Source: Daphnia carinata (lineage: Eukaryota; Arthropoda; Branchiopoda; Diplostraca; Daphniidae). Taken from it: a stretch of DNA of 64,000 nt. Below are positions 34,592 through 45,206 of the stretch, one piece after another (the first letter of the stretch is position 1; each line of letters begins with the position of its first letter). The stretch is from contig NC_081334.1 of assembly GCF_022539665.2 (NCBI RefSeq), positions 8,402,424 to 8,466,423 of the forward strand, given 5' to 3'. The position numbers and the translations under genes are program-made. Below the pieces are notes generated by a model. That model saw nothing but the letters and a program-made list of their open reading frames with translations. It was not told where the DNA came from and ran no database searches.

Positions 34592-35385
34592 TGTAAAGCA
34601 TTCTTTTAGCAATTGAAAGAATGACTTTACGTTATTTAAGACAAATAGTAATTTAGAAAATTAAACTCGGAAGGCGTTATCACAATGTCGAATATCTTTT
34701 ATTCTAATAGGCCAAAAGGATAATAAAAGGATACACAGTTATAGGGCATAATTGGGAAACAGAAATATAAAATGGAGTTATGCGAATTTAGTCTTACCGT
34801 CACCGCCGTGGCGAAGATAAAAAAAGAGATGATAAATGTTGTACGGGAAAGATAAAGATAATAGGGCTGTCAGTCGCACAAGAAGCGATGAAAAGCACTC
34901 ACAATAATTACTGAATAAGAAACAAATTAAACTCACTAGATTTGGGGAATTAAACAGCACTTGTAGCACTAAGAATGAAAACTATGACTGGAACTGGAAC
35001 TGGAACAAGAGAGAACTGAAGAGAACTGAAGATAACTGAAGAACTGACTTTTGGGAACAAAAGGGCATCCTTTTATATATTCTACATGTTTGAGGGAAAT
35101 ATAGCATTTCCGACAGATGAGCTCCGGATATAAGTTATTGAATATCTCACGCAGCAACATTTCATATTCATGGAAACGTATGGCGCGATGTTCTACGCAT
35201 GAAGCTCATCCAATCAGCAATAAGCATGTAGCATGTAAAGCATGCAGGATGTAAAGTATAATATAAAAATAAAATTCAAGAAAAAGTCAATGACATTTGA
35301 ATTACTATATTTATAATGTATACTTTAAATATAAAACAACAAACAAAACTACAATTAAAAGTTGTATTTTGATGACTTCGTTACA
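34592..35385 (-). repeat. 3' LTR of copy B
   Basis: A 794-bp LTR in minus orientation (TGTAACGAAG...GCTTTACA), homologous over its full length to 58049-58849. It lies next to the env C-terminal fragment. At first sight it looks like a solo LTR because copy A separates it from the rest of copy B. Confidence 0.9.
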
Positions 35386-35405
35386 TCACTCCCGGCGGCG
35401 CGAGA

Positions 35406-35863
35406 TTACGTCCCGTAATCAGACTTGGTAAGCGAAATCCGGTTCCGGTTCTTGAACTGGACGAAAGCATAGCTTGCAAATAAGTCCAAAAAATCCACAG
35501 CCGTAACATATGCGTAGAAAAGAAGACCCAGGAGGCAGAGTACACCGATGAAGAAATAATTTTTAATAGTTTCCCACTAGCTAGTATAATTGTTCACTCC
35601 AGAGGCTGATAATAAAACGTTGGTCACACTTGGTCGATTATTTGTTGAAAACTCACTCGGCGAATGTTCATTCATCGCTGCGGTAATATCAGCCATTATA
35701 CTCATATGATCCATAATAGTTTCACTATACGCGGGGTTACTTTTATGTTCATAGTCGAAAAATTTCACGTCTTCATACCGAAAAGAATGCGCAAGAGATT
35801 GTACCGGTAACACGATACTTGCGTTCACGGGCTTCCAAGTGTTATTGCGAAACGCATAAGGTA
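35406..35863 (-). pseudogene. copy B env, C-terminal part with membrane anchor
   Basis: Minus-strand frame entering at the copy A junction (YAFRNNTWKPVNASIVLP). Asn-X-Thr/Ser sites are present (NNT, NAS). An in-frame TAG at 35577-35579 precedes a hydrophobic anchor (FFIGVLCLLGLLFYAYV) and a short tail ending in TAA at 35406-35408. It is the C-terminal end of an envelope-type glycoprotein. The N-terminal part lies at 47297-47950, and the two parts are in different frames as they stand. Confidence 0.6.
35857..35863 (+). repeat. 7-bp repeat taaggta at left junction of copy A
   Basis: The same 7 bp recurs at 47297-47303 on the far side of copy A, consistent with a target duplication. Two extra bases (tg) separate it from the LTR start at 35866. 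Confidence 0.6.
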
Positions 35864-35865
35864 TG

Positions 35866-36659
35866 TGTAACGAAGTCATAAAATACAAATTTATTGAATT
35901 ATATTGTGTCTTGATTGTTTGTTTTATTAATATGGTTATATATACATCCGTTGCCTTTATGCTTTATAAATATCATAATTCAAGTGTTGCTGCCCTTTCG
36001 TTGAATTCTATTTTTATATTATACTCTGTGCTCTACTTATTTCCGATTGGATGAATCTTCATGCGTAGGAAGTCGCGCCATGCATTTCCGTGAATATGAA
36101 ATGTTCCTGAGTACGACATCCGGAGCTCATTTGTCGGAAATGCTATGTCTCCTTAAGCATGCAAGACCTATAAAAGGATACCCTTTTGTTCCCAAAAGTT
36201 AGTTCTAGTTCCGCTTCGTTCTTACACTAGTTCCTGTTCTTGTTCAAGTTCCAGTTCTAGTGCTATCCTATCTACAAGTGTTGTTCAATTCATCAGTAGT
36301 TGTGAGTATAATTTGTGTTTAAATCAATAACTATTATAAGTGCTTCTCATCGCTGCTTGTGCGACCGATGAGCCTGTAATCTATATCTTCTCCGCAACGG
36401 TTCATCTTTATTTCTATTCCCTGCCACCGTGGTGACGGTAAGATCAATTTCGCATAACTCTTTCCCTCTATTTCCGTTTCCCTTTTTATGCCCCATAACT
36501 GTGTATTCCCTTTGTTGCTGTTTGGCCCACTAGAATAAAAAAATATATTCGGCATTGTGGTAACGCCTTCTGAGTTCATTCATTATTTATTTTTTCATTA
36601 TTATCATTTCTTGTCTTAATCAAGTAAAGTCATTCTTCCTACAAGGAGAATGCTTTACA
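35866..36659 (+). repeat. 5' LTR of copy A
   Basis: 794 bp, TGTAACGAAG...GAATGCTTTACA. It contains a promoter-like region of C/T-G tandem words (agttccagttctag around 36225-36260), which matches the aactggaactgg repeats of the copy B LTRs in reverse. Confidence 0.85.
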
Positions 36660-36662
36660 TAA

Positions 36663-36676
36663 TGGTGGCAGCGATC
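36663..36676 (+). other. primer-binding site of copy A
   Basis: TGGTGGCAGCGATC, three bases after the LTR. The complement ends in CCACCA, fitting a tRNA 3' end. The same 14 bases occur in copy B (58032-58045, minus). The tRNA is not assigned. Confidence 0.7.
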
Positions 36677-36693
36677 TATCGAACTCACCCACA

Positions 36694-39489
36694 ATGACGG
36701 ATAATATTTTTTCTAGTAGGCATAAACTTTCTCGCACACCTGTATCCGCTACTAAAAGTCCTATCGAGCCAGTTATTCAAATTGATGAAGGTGTAGCCAG
36801 AACTCTTAATTTTGATAAAACTTCCACTTCAAATCTTGCTGGATCTGATAAGTTTACGGGTAATAAAACTTCGAGAAGAGCAACAGAAACTATTAGGAAA
36901 TCTGCCTCTCCTGTCTTGAAGCCTAGTGCAATTCCAAATAATCCCCAGCTAAGAAAGTTAAGATCGAACTCTGCGTATGAGTTGGTAAAGCCAGTAGACC
37001 TTTCAAACGTTCGCAAACCACGAGCCCAAAGTAAAGCTGATACCTCGACGGTAAGAAATTCTCCTTCCTTCATAGCCCAACTAGTAAACCGTCTTTCACC
37101 CAAGAAAACCGTTACCACAAACACTTCCCCAACAAACGCTTTTTTTGAACAAGTCTCGGGTTTTTTTGCAAAAAAGAAGACAACCAATGGAAGACCAGCT
37201 CAACGTCAACCTCCAGCACCTGTTCCAAGAGATCAAGAAGAAAGGGGACAGCATCTTCCAACTACCGAACAGCCAGCTACCGTTCCTACTGCTAGCCATC
37301 AAGAGCCTCAAGGAGAGGGAGAAGGATTTCCAATCGAGCGACCCGAAAATCTGGGATCATCTTGTCGCGTTGATGCGCGACATTCAGAGGAATCACGACG
37401 CCGAAAAATTAACACTGACGGATTGGAAACAACCGAAGACACTTCTGAAGTATCTGACATCCATTCTGGAGGTGAAAGCCAGTGTACCGATCACGAAGAA
37501 GACGAAGAAGCAGAAAGAGGAAATTGTGGCGGAGCTCAAGGAAATTTTCACACGACACGCGAGACAGGTTCTGACTTGCCTACACGGACAAATTTACAAC
37601 ATAATAGACCTTCAAGTGGTCACACCAACAACAAAGCGAGAACTATTCGGCTTCGTTCCAAGACGGGACATCACCGACAGAGACGAGGACGGGAGATACG
37701 TGGAAATCATCACCAAAGTGAGCGACACATCCCTTCATCTGGAAGAGATCTTGCTGGCGTCCCAACGAACGTTCCTGAAGGAAGTAGCCAACCTAGCGGC
37801 ATACCTAAAGAAACTTCCACTCATCAACAATTTGGAGGTACTACAGCCGGAAATCATATTCCTTTTGGACAAACTGAACAATTTTCCGAAAGCCAACAAC
37901 CCGTTCTTCGCACAGCAGGCGAGCGACATCATGCCAATAATCACGCAAACCGAACAAAAATTGAGACAATCGCTGACGTTCATACAAACGAGACCAACGC
38001 AGCAACAAAGCACGCCAATCCAACAAACATCGCCGCTGTCGGGAAGCATTCCAAAGAGGAAACGGTCGCGCAGAAGAAACTATCACTTCAGTCGCAAACC
38101 CTACACTGTCCTACGTACCCTCTACCCTGTCCTCGAAACCCGCCCACCCAGCCAGTCGGATACAAAGCAGGGGAATTTAAGGAAGTTACGAACGACATTT
38201 CAGAACACCCTCAGAATTCACAGGGAAGAACTTTGAATTTTTTTAAATTTAATCCAAACATGGCGGAATCTTGTTCTCCATCAAGAGCGGCCACGGCCGA
38301 TGATTTGAACGATTTCCAAAATAATCAACACACTTTTTCCCGTTTACAGCTACTTCCTTCTTTTTCTGGAAATCCCCTGGTGCGTTTTGACTCCTGGTTA
38401 GAATCTATTGAAAGTATAGTAGAAGGATCAGGTTGGTCTGAGGGGAAAGTTATTCAGATGTTAAGGGCAAAATTGGCTGATAAAGCTTTCTCGATTATTC
38501 AGGCAACTTTGAAGGGTCATCATCACAACTATGCTTTAATTAAAGAATCTCTTCTTGATCATTTTCATGGTGACGAAAATGCTGATTTTTATCAAAAGAA
38601 GTTTAATAAAGCTAAGCGTAAGCCAGGGGAAAAGATTATAGAATATGCTCATCGTTTGCAGGAAATTTTCCAACGCGCATATCCTGTAGGCTATTCAGAA
38701 GCATCTTTTGCTATAATTCTTATGCCAAAATTTATAGAGGGGTTGGATTCCAAATTACAATCGAAAGTTAAATATAAAGAATTTAAAAATTTTAATGATC
38801 TTATTTCTGCAACACGAATGTATGCATTGCGACTGGAAGCCATGGAAACGGATAGGGAAAAACATGATTTTATTAGGGCAGTGACTGAGCCTCCTGACAC
38901 CACTGACGCAGAATTAAAAGAACTAAAGGAAATAGTATTGGAGCAAAAAGAATTCGTCAAAAATTCCGTAGCAAATATCAGACAGGGAAGCAAACAAGTC
39001 GATGACCCAAAAACTGAAAAGGAGGAAGTTAAGAGCGCACTTCTTGAGCTAACGCAAGCGGTAAGGCAATTGCAATTTGATAAAAACGTATCAAGTGCAC
39101 CCTATAAGAAGCAAGTTTCGTTCCAAACTAGTAACAGTAACCAGGATAGGAATTGGAGACCTCCGCAGCAGAATAACAATAACAATGGCGCACAACCTTT
39201 CAATAAATTCCCGGATAGGCCTACAGCTCATAAAACCCCTTTTTCAAAACCAGCTGGTGATTCCAACCATAAGCCTATACAGCCACAGCTGATTTGCAAT
39301 TTTTGTGGATATAAGGGTCATTCTCAGGCAAATTGTTACAAATATCAACGGCAAAGTTTGGAACAAGCTCAGCCACCAATATGCTATTCATGTCGGGAAA
39401 TTGGCCGTAAATCAAACAACTGTCCAAAGGCAAAAAACCAGAGTAGGCCTAACATTTCAGGTCCGCCTCCGAATCAGGGAAACCAATAG
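36694..39489 (+). CDS. copy A Gag, 931 residues
   Basis: ATG at 36694, TAG at 39487-39489. Residues 1-150 are Ser/Thr/Lys-rich; 150-520 are low-complexity and hydrophilic and overlap a second ORF; from about 523 (MAESCSPS) comes the capsid region (PSFSGNPLVRFDSWLESIES, HHHNYALIKESLLDHF, KPGEKIIEYAHRLQEIF). A coiled Glu/Lys segment follows, then two zinc knuckles: CNFCGYKGHSQANC (intact CX2CX4HX4C) and CYSCREIGRKSNNC (His replaced by Arg). Gag packages RNA and forms the particle. Its last codons contain the -1 frameshift heptamer that gives Gag-Pol. It is open throughout, unlike gag of copies B and C. Confidence 0.85.
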   Translation: MTDNIFSSRHKLSRTPVSATKSPIEPVIQIDEGVARTLNFDKTSTSNLAGSDKFTGNKTSRRATETIRKSASPVLKPSAIPNNPQLRKLRSNSAYELVKPVDLSNVRKPRAQSKADTSTVRNSPSFIAQLVNRLSPKKTVTTNTSPTNAFFEQVSGFFAKKKTTNGRPAQRQPPAPVPRDQEERGQHLPTTEQPATVPTASHQEPQGEGEGFPIERPENLGSSCRVDARHSEESRRRKINTDGLETTEDTSEVSDIHSGGESQCTDHEEDEEAERGNCGGAQGNFHTTRETGSDLPTRTNLQHNRPSSGHTNNKARTIRLRSKTGHHRQRRGREIRGNHHQSERHIPSSGRDLAGVPTNVPEGSSQPSGIPKETSTHQQFGGTTAGNHIPFGQTEQFSESQQPVLRTAGERHHANNHANRTKIETIADVHTNETNAATKHANPTNIAAVGKHSKEETVAQKKLSLQSQTLHCPTYPLPCPRNPPTQPVGYKAGEFKEVTNDISEHPQNSQGRTLNFFKFNPNMAESCSPSRAATADDLNDFQNNQHTFSRLQLLPSFSGNPLVRFDSWLESIESIVEGSGWSEGKVIQMLRAKLADKAFSIIQATLKGHHHNYALIKESLLDHFHGDENADFYQKKFNKAKRKPGEKIIEYAHRLQEIFQRAYPVGYSEASFAIILMPKFIEGLDSKLQSKVKYKEFKNFNDLISATRMYALRLEAMETDREKHDFIRAVTEPPDTTDAELKELKEIVLEQKEFVKNSVANIRQGSKQVDDPKTEKEEVKSALLELTQAVRQLQFDKNVSSAPYKKQVSFQTSNSNQDRNWRPPQQNNNNNGAQPFNKFPDRPTAHKTPFSKPAGDSNHKPIQPQLICNFCGYKGHSQANCYKYQRQSLEQAQPPICYSCREIGRKSNNCPKAKNQSRPNISGPPPNQGNQ
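37140..37146 (+). other. T7 run where gag frame and overlapping frame meet
   Basis: Seven T residues at the point where the +1 frame opens (the +1 frame reads from TTG at 37145). A +1 slip here would fuse the 150-residue Gag head to the overlapping ORF. Copy B has a different sequence (ctttttaaaa) with a gag-frame TAA, so this is only a possibility. Confidence 0.3.
37187..38236 (+). CDS. overlapping ORF inside gag (+1 frame), 349 residues, unknown function
   Basis: ATG at 37187, stop at 38234-38236, wholly inside gag in the +1 frame. The peptide looks like a folded, mostly helical protein: LPFLLLAIKSLKEREKDF, IWDHLVALMRDIQRNHDA, LTDWKQPKTLLKYLTSILEV, VLTCLHGQIYNIIDL, FGFVPRRDITDRDEDGRYVE, LHLEEILLASQRTFLKEVAN and NNLEVLQPEIIFLLDKLNNF. 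The gag frame over the same bases is disordered and low in complexity. Copy B keeps the same peptide (from ATG 57521 on minus) with one nonsense codon (57447-57449) and a small deletion. Leaky scanning or a frameshift at 37140-37146 could express it. I recognise no family. Confidence 0.6.
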   Translation: MEDQLNVNLQHLFQEIKKKGDSIFQLPNSQLPFLLLAIKSLKEREKDFQSSDPKIWDHLVALMRDIQRNHDAEKLTLTDWKQPKTLLKYLTSILEVKASVPITKKTKKQKEEIVAELKEIFTRHARQVLTCLHGQIYNIIDLQVVTPTTKRELFGFVPRRDITDRDEDGRYVEIITKVSDTSLHLEEILLASQRTFLKEVANLAAYLKKLPLINNLEVLQPEIIFLLDKLNNFPKANNPFFAQQASDIMPIITQTEQKLRQSLTFIQTRPTQQQSTPIQQTSPLSGSIPKRKRSRRRNYHFSRKPYTVLRTLYPVLETRPPSQSDTKQGNLRKLRTTFQNTLRIHREEL

Positions 39490-39519
39490 GTATCAACTGT
39501 AACTTCGGGTCAGTTGATA
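39477..39519 (+). promoter_or_regulatory. gag-pol -1 ribosomal frameshift signal, copy A
   Basis: Slippery heptamer GGGAAAC (39477-39483) sits in the gag frame as G GGA AAC, two codons before the gag TAG (39487-39489). After a 7-nt spacer, TATCAACTG (39491-39499) pairs perfectly with CAGTTGATA (39511-39519) around an 11-nt loop. A one-base backward slip continues as PIGINCNFGSVDREP, the pol frame. The signal is preserved in copies B and C. Confidence 0.85.
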
Positions 39520-42500
39520 GGGAGCCTCCGTTTAAATCCCGACAAGTCGAAAAATTAACAACCATAACGAATGAATCGACACCGAGAATTCCATTGAAAA
39601 TTCATCAGATCCCATTTCAAGCATTATTAGATACAGGAGCGTCTAAGAGTATTATTCATGAGAAATTATTTAAGAAATTACCCCAAAGAGGTCAAGTGAT
39701 CTGCAGTCAACTTGATTTTGATTTATACGATGTAGGGGAGAAAAAATTACACACGCTGGGGAGCGTTACTTTACCCGTGCGATACGGAGAGTCAGTTTTG
39801 GAACAAGAGTTTATTGTTACAAATGGTGTTTCTGAAAACTGTATCCTCGGATGGGACGCAATCCAGAAACACGGATTTCGGCTTGATGGAGAAGCCAAGA
39901 GCATTTATTTAGCAAGAGATAAGCAGGGATCAGCTATTTCTAGCATTCCGGACATGGCAATTACGACGGTCAAAAAGACGACGTTATCTCGTCAGACGTC
40001 GCTAGTAATTGCCGCGCAAATGAAAGGGTCATTTCCGTTTGTTCCGCCGAATACAGCTTTTATATTTACCCCAGCAGAAGATTTGCCGGCCGGCGTTTTT
40101 ATTGAGGAGTTCGTAGGAAAAGTATCGAGAGATGGAAAATATAATATTCTGGTTGAAAATCATTCGTTAAATCCAGTCAAAATTCCTAGGGATACGAAGT
40201 TAAGTGGCATCGAAGTTACTACTCGAGTGATCGGAAAAATTTCTTTAAATAAAGTTGAGGACAGACCTAACGTAGTAAAAGAGCCTATTGTAATTCCGGA
40301 GGTCGACCCCGAATTTCAAACACAGCTCGCTAAATTATTAAATGACTTTCACGACTTGTTCGCTGCAAAAGATTCAGAATTAGGCAACACAGATCTTATA
40401 AAACAAACAATTGATACACAGGTACGAGGCCCTATTCGACAACTCCCCTACAGAGTTACGAATAATCAAAGAAAATTATTAGAGGATAAGGTACAAGAAA
40501 TGCTTGACGCAGATGTAATTCAGCATTCGCATTCGCCATGGGCTTCACCTGTGGTTTTAGTTGAGAAAAAAAAAGGAGAAGTCAGGTTTTGCGTCGATTA
40601 TCGAAAATTAAATAGTATGGTAAAGAAAGATTCGTTTACTATGCCAAGGATAGATGAAACATTGGATAAATTGTATGGGAAGAAATTTTTCACTACTCTC
40701 GATTTAGCCGCTGGATATTGGCAAATTCAGGTAGATGAGCCAGCAATAGAAAAAACAGCATTTGTTGTAGAAAATAATCTTTACGAATTTAAGCGTATGG
40801 CATTTGGCTTGTGCAATGCACCTGCCACATTTCAAAGACTAATGAATTATGTACTGAAAGACGTTTTAGGAAGTAAGGCATTAGTTTATTTGGATGATGT
40901 GATAATCTTATCCGATAATTTCGAAGACCATTTGAGTGATATTCGTGAAATTTTTCAACTGCTACAGGATGCGAATTTAAAATTAAAACTTAAAAAATGC
41001 CAGTTTATTAAACGATCGGTAAATTATTTAGGCCATGTCATTTCGACCGAAGGGATTAAGCCAGATCCAGGGAAAATCGATAAAATAGTGAATTATAAAA
41101 CACCTTCTTCTGTAGACGAAGTAAGATCGTTTTTGGGATTAGCCGGATATTATAGGAGATTTATTCAAAATTTTGGATCAATAGCTAAGCCATTGACGAG
41201 ATTAACTTATAAGGACCTTAGCAGAAAACCTTTTGTTTGGGGTACTGAGGAGCAAGCTGCCTTTGAAAAATTACGAACTTCTCTCGTTACGCCCCAGTAT
41301 TAGTTTACCCCAATTTCAATGAAAAATTTTTACTTTTCACAGACGCATGTGATTATGGAATAGGAGCGGTGCTTTCGCAGATACAAAATGGCCACGAGCA
41401 TCCGATAGCATATTCTAGTAGACAATTAACGAAAGCTGAGACGAAATATGCCACTACAGAAAAAGAAGCTTTAGCGGTGATTGATGCGATTAAACATTTT
41501 CGACATTATCTTTTGGATAAGCCATTCGAAATTATTAGTGATCATCGTCCATTACAGTGGCTTAAGGATCAAAAGGATAACAATGGGAGATTAGGACGAT
41601 GGGCTATATTATTAGCTGCGACCAATTATGAATTAAAGTATAGGCCTGGTCGTATTCACCAAAATGCTGACTGTTTGTCACGTTTAAAGGTGGCTAGTAT
41701 TCAAACTGGAAAAAATATCAAATTTATTTGTGAAAAGCAAATAGAAGCTGAACTTTGTATAGCTATTAGGAATTATTTGGAGAAAGGAGAGCTAGATGAA
41801 ATTTTTCAACAATCTAGGCTGATTGGGTAGGTACATTTTATTTTAAGGTACATTTTATCGGCATGAGTTGCCTTCGTCAAATAGCAAACGCAGCAAAATA
41901 AATTATCAATTGGTACTGCCCGCATCGCTCCGCCATCTGGTGCTCAGGGAACTACATGATGCACCGATGGGGGGACATTTAGCTTTTTATAAAACTTACT
42001 TAAAAGTTAAAAATCATTATTATTGGCCTAATATGAGGGGCGATATTAAAGAATATTGTCAGGCTTGCGAAATATGTATAGCTAACACTTCCTCCACATA
42101 TAGAGCACTTTTACACCCCCACGAGGTTGCGAAAGCACCCTTCCAAGTAATTGGAATGGATTTCCTAGGGCCTATTACTCCAATTTCGCCTAACGGGAAT
42201 AGTTATATTTTAATTATTACCGATTATTTTAGCCGATGGGTAGAAGCCGTCGCTTTAAAAGACCGAACTGCGTTGACAACAGGTGCGTGTATTATAAAAC
42301 CATCATTGTCCGTCATGGGATGCCGAAAGCTATTTTATCTGATCGTGGAACAAATTTCACGTCAAAATTATTTCGCTATTTTTGCAAAAAGTTAAAGATC
42401 GATCAAAGATTAACGACTGGGTATAATCCAGCCAGTAATGGGGAGACCGAGAGATTTAATAGAACATTAACAACTATGTTAAGGAAATAATTAAAGGATG

Positions 42501-43451
42501 GAGAGCATTCCAATTGGGAGGATATGTTAAACGATGTTTTATTTGCTTATCGTAGTTCAGTGCACGCGTCAACACTTGACACCCCTTATTATTTGCTTCA
42601 CGGTAGGGATCCCAATATTCCAATTAATGAATTTCTAGATGCGTCCCCAAAAACCTTTAAATCTTCTTCCGATTATGTGGGGAATTTAGCGGAACGTTTG
42701 CGATATAGTTTCCAAAGGGTTAGAGAAGAAAGTGAAAAAGCTAGGAAGCGCCAGAGGAAACAATATAATAAACGTGCAAAAGGAAAACGATACGCGGTAG
42801 GCGATAGAGTGTTATTGGATATTCGTGTAGTTAAAGATGGGGATAGTAAGAAATTCACTTCTAAATATAAAAAGCCGTATAGGATAGTTAAGGTATATTC
42901 TAATAACACAGTAGATATAGCAGATAATTCCTATATCTGTCAACGCACTCACGTTAACAGATTAAAACCTTTGTATGAAACAATGCTGTGGAAGACCGAG
43001 CATTGTCCTCCATTTGAATCGTCTTCGGAGTTCGAGAATCGATTTCGTAAAACGATTTCAACTCAAACAATTGATGAATCAGAAAATCTGGATAAGCCTA
43101 GAGATGAAGTCGATGATTTGTATAGTATCCAAGAAATTGTAAACCCTTCCCCTGATGTAAGCACTACACTGCTTGGCGACGACTTAAAAATACACACCGG
43201 AAAAGAGGCGAGAACCCTCGCGACGAAAAAAAAATACAAATTCGATTGAAAAATCGACGAAGATGGAGTTCATTCATCTGGATTCACACGATTCTGGAAA
43301 TTGTGCGAAAGACACGCCGGAAAAGTGTCCACCAATTGAGATACAATATGAAAATTTGCAAGAAAATTTGGGAAAGGATGCACCTGAAACAGTCGCGGAC
43401 ACCGGACGTCCACAAAGAAATCGCAGGAAGCCTATTCGATATGGATTTTAA
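39483..43451 (+). pseudogene. copy A Pol (protease, RT, RNase H, integrase), frameshifted
   Basis: Follows gag in the -1 frame. Protease LLDTGASKSIIH (Asp codon 39630); RT with VVLVEKKKGEVRFCVDYRKL and box YLDDVIIL (40887-40898); RNase H (EKEALAVIDAIKHFRHYLL, HQNADCLSRL); integrase zinc region (HLAFYKTY, CQACEICIA) and core (GMDFLGPITP, SDRGTNFTSKLF, NGETERFNRTL); a C-terminal tail ending GRPQRNRRKPIRYGF at 43451. Lesions against copy B are a lost C in the run at 41292-41295, a lost base near 41820, indels near 42280, 42490 and 43240. At least five frame breaks make it inactive. No chromodomain is seen. Confidence 0.85.
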
Positions 43452-43492
43452 TATGAATCTCTCTTGGCTGCTTTGCTTCGGTTAGAAGGGAC

Positions 43493-43536
43493 TATATAAG
43501 CCCATGACACACAGTGACGGATATTCAGCAGTTTGC
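43493..43536 (+). promoter_or_regulatory. internal TATA box and initiator-like site before ORF3, copy A
   Basis: TATATAAG at 43493-43500 and an initiator-like attCAgcagtt about 34 nt on (A at 43527), 32 nt ahead of the ORF3 ATG. Copy B has the same arrangement (51258-51251 and A near 51224) and copy C has TATAAGC (60993-60999) with attcagcag. Conservation across three diverged copies suggests an internal RNA polymerase II promoter for ORF3. Confidence 0.6.
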
Positions 43537-43558
43537 GTTTGGTGATCTTGATTCCGAC

Positions 43559-44100
43559 ATGGATTCTGACAGCACGGTGGGACTGAACCAGTGGGTCATC
43601 GCCCAAACCATCGAAGTGGCGACGACATTACTCCACTCACCGGTAACGAAGAACCGGCGAGCAAACGTCCCAAGATAAAAGAAGTAGGAGAGTTGGTAGA
43701 AACTGGCGAAGAAGAGGAGATACGGCGGGAGAAGGCCGTGGAGGAATTTCTACAACCAATATTGACTAAGGACGAAAAAAGGAAAAGAGACGACGACGAA
43801 AAACTGTGGGATGAGATGTGGGATAATTATCGAAGCCCAGATGCTCATTCCCAGGACTCGGAAAACGAATTTAACGCGCGTCGGGAGCAGCGCCGCTACA
43901 ACAGAGAAATGCGTCGACGGACATGAGAGTTGGCGGAGGAACTACAACTCCATATCCGCCAAGAAAATTGGAAAAAAGCGGTGCTCAAATTAAAGAAGAT
44001 TCTGGATCTGGATCCCGAAAATCGAAGTCCACCCCTTTATGGTTGGTTTCCAGAAGACTGGAACCCGGCTTACCGTTGCAGATTTTGCAAGAAGGATTGA
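43559..44100 (+). pseudogene. copy A ORF3 (accessory, acidic/basic protein), broken
   Basis: ATG at 43559 starts a frame (MDSDSTVGLNQWVIAQTIEV) that runs into a stop after an indel near 43630. The rest continues in another frame: SKRPKIKEVGE (basic patch), EEEEIRREKAVEEFLQP, SPDAHSQDSENEFNARREQ, then an in-frame TGA (43924-43926), then ELQLHIRQENWKKAVLKLKK, LDLDPENRSPPLYGW and the end at TGA 44098-44100. Compare the intact copy B version at 50664-51203. Confidence 0.75.
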
Positions 44101-45004
44101 AGGAAGAAGAACCGAAATTTTTGTCATTTTAATAATTCTTTTACCCTCTTTATCGTAGTGCTTTTGTGTATGTGTAATGTTATCCTCTTGTGTATGAGTT
44201 TTTATGATTATTCTCTCTATATTCATGTTTGTATTTTCAACCGACTTATATGGCATGGCATCTCTTATATTCGCTCGTCCGACGTTCAATATACTTACGC
44301 TTAGTTTCCAAACCTCGTATAATGTATTTCTCCTCATTGTTATTTACTATTTTCTTGTGATGATAGAAGAGTTTTTTCTCTTCTATGATACGCGGTTGAT
44401 GAGGCAAATAAAATATAACAAGAGTAGAAAAATTGAAATTCAAATATCCCTAGTTGAAGAGTAATATTACTCTACTGTAATCAAATCGGACAAGGGTACG
44501 ATGACAAGAGGTGCGAATGCAGGGAACGCATATATATATATATATACACATGAATATATATATATATATGAATTTCGATGATGAGTTGTTCGATTTCTCC
44601 TATTTATGATTAAGTTGTACCACCTGTTGCTTCTGCTATACATATTAATGTTGGAGATACATGAATTTTGTATATGTTTTTGTGTTTCGGGGAATTTGTA
44701 ATCCGCTACCTTCCGAATGTTCCCCTATAAGATTACATCTGCTCTCGCTTGCATCAATAGTGGATTCGGCTCAACGGAAGATTTGCTTACAAGATCAAGA
44801 AGAAGCAATTAAAATGAGGCATTAAACGTGTCGTTTTTTGAAAAAAAAGGAAAATAGTTCTCGATTCCGAGAAATTGTTCAGCATAGCTGACGACAACAA
44901 TATCTTAAAATATATTCGACGCTGTTGGATGGCCAGGAATCAATCCTTCATCGCAACTCGTAACGTCGTTCTGTCAAGAAAAGTTTTTTTTCGTTCCGGA
45001 AAAA
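44101..45004 (+). other. copy A region between ORF3 and ORF4
   Basis: A/T-rich with a (TA)n block at about 44528-44572. It corresponds to 50059-50663 in copy B and 58884-60388 in copy C. No ORF is conserved across the copies. Confidence 0.5.
44528..44572. repeat. (TA)n low-complexity
   Basis: Two TA runs separated by cacatgaa, between ORF3 and ORF4 of copy A. Confidence 0.8.
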
Positions 45005-45206
45005 ATGCCAAAGGATAACAACAGAAGTCATAGGCTGCCACCTTATACAACTCGTCGGCATAGTTCCGACAGTGCTTGGCGGATAAGGCCAATTGATTTC
45101 GGTGAGCCGGAAGCGGGGCCATCTGGCCACATTACCCCTTTGCCCCACCTGCGGACGGGCCGGAAGGCGCCCCAGTGGACCGGCAGTCATAACCATTGAT
45201 GACTAG
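45005..45206 (+). pseudogene. copy A ORF4 (accessory), internally deleted
   Basis: ATG at 45005: MPKDNNRSHRLPPYTTRRHS, SDSAWRIRP, PEAGPSG. At about 45140 the ~350-nt central part seen in copy B is missing, and the frame shifts to the conserved end CPTCGRAGRRPSG...DD with TAG at 45204-45206. Head and tail are therefore kept, and the Pro-rich middle and the domain shared with ORF3 are lost. Confidence 0.6.

Noticed and set aside
34778-34969. Short Leu-rich ORFs inside LTRs (also 58234-58425)
   Set aside because: The same LTR segment in both LTRs of copy B; no conservation beyond LTR homology.
34592-35385. Independent solo LTR
   Set aside because: Matching GAAG duplications and the adjacent env C-terminus show it is the 3' LTR of copy B.
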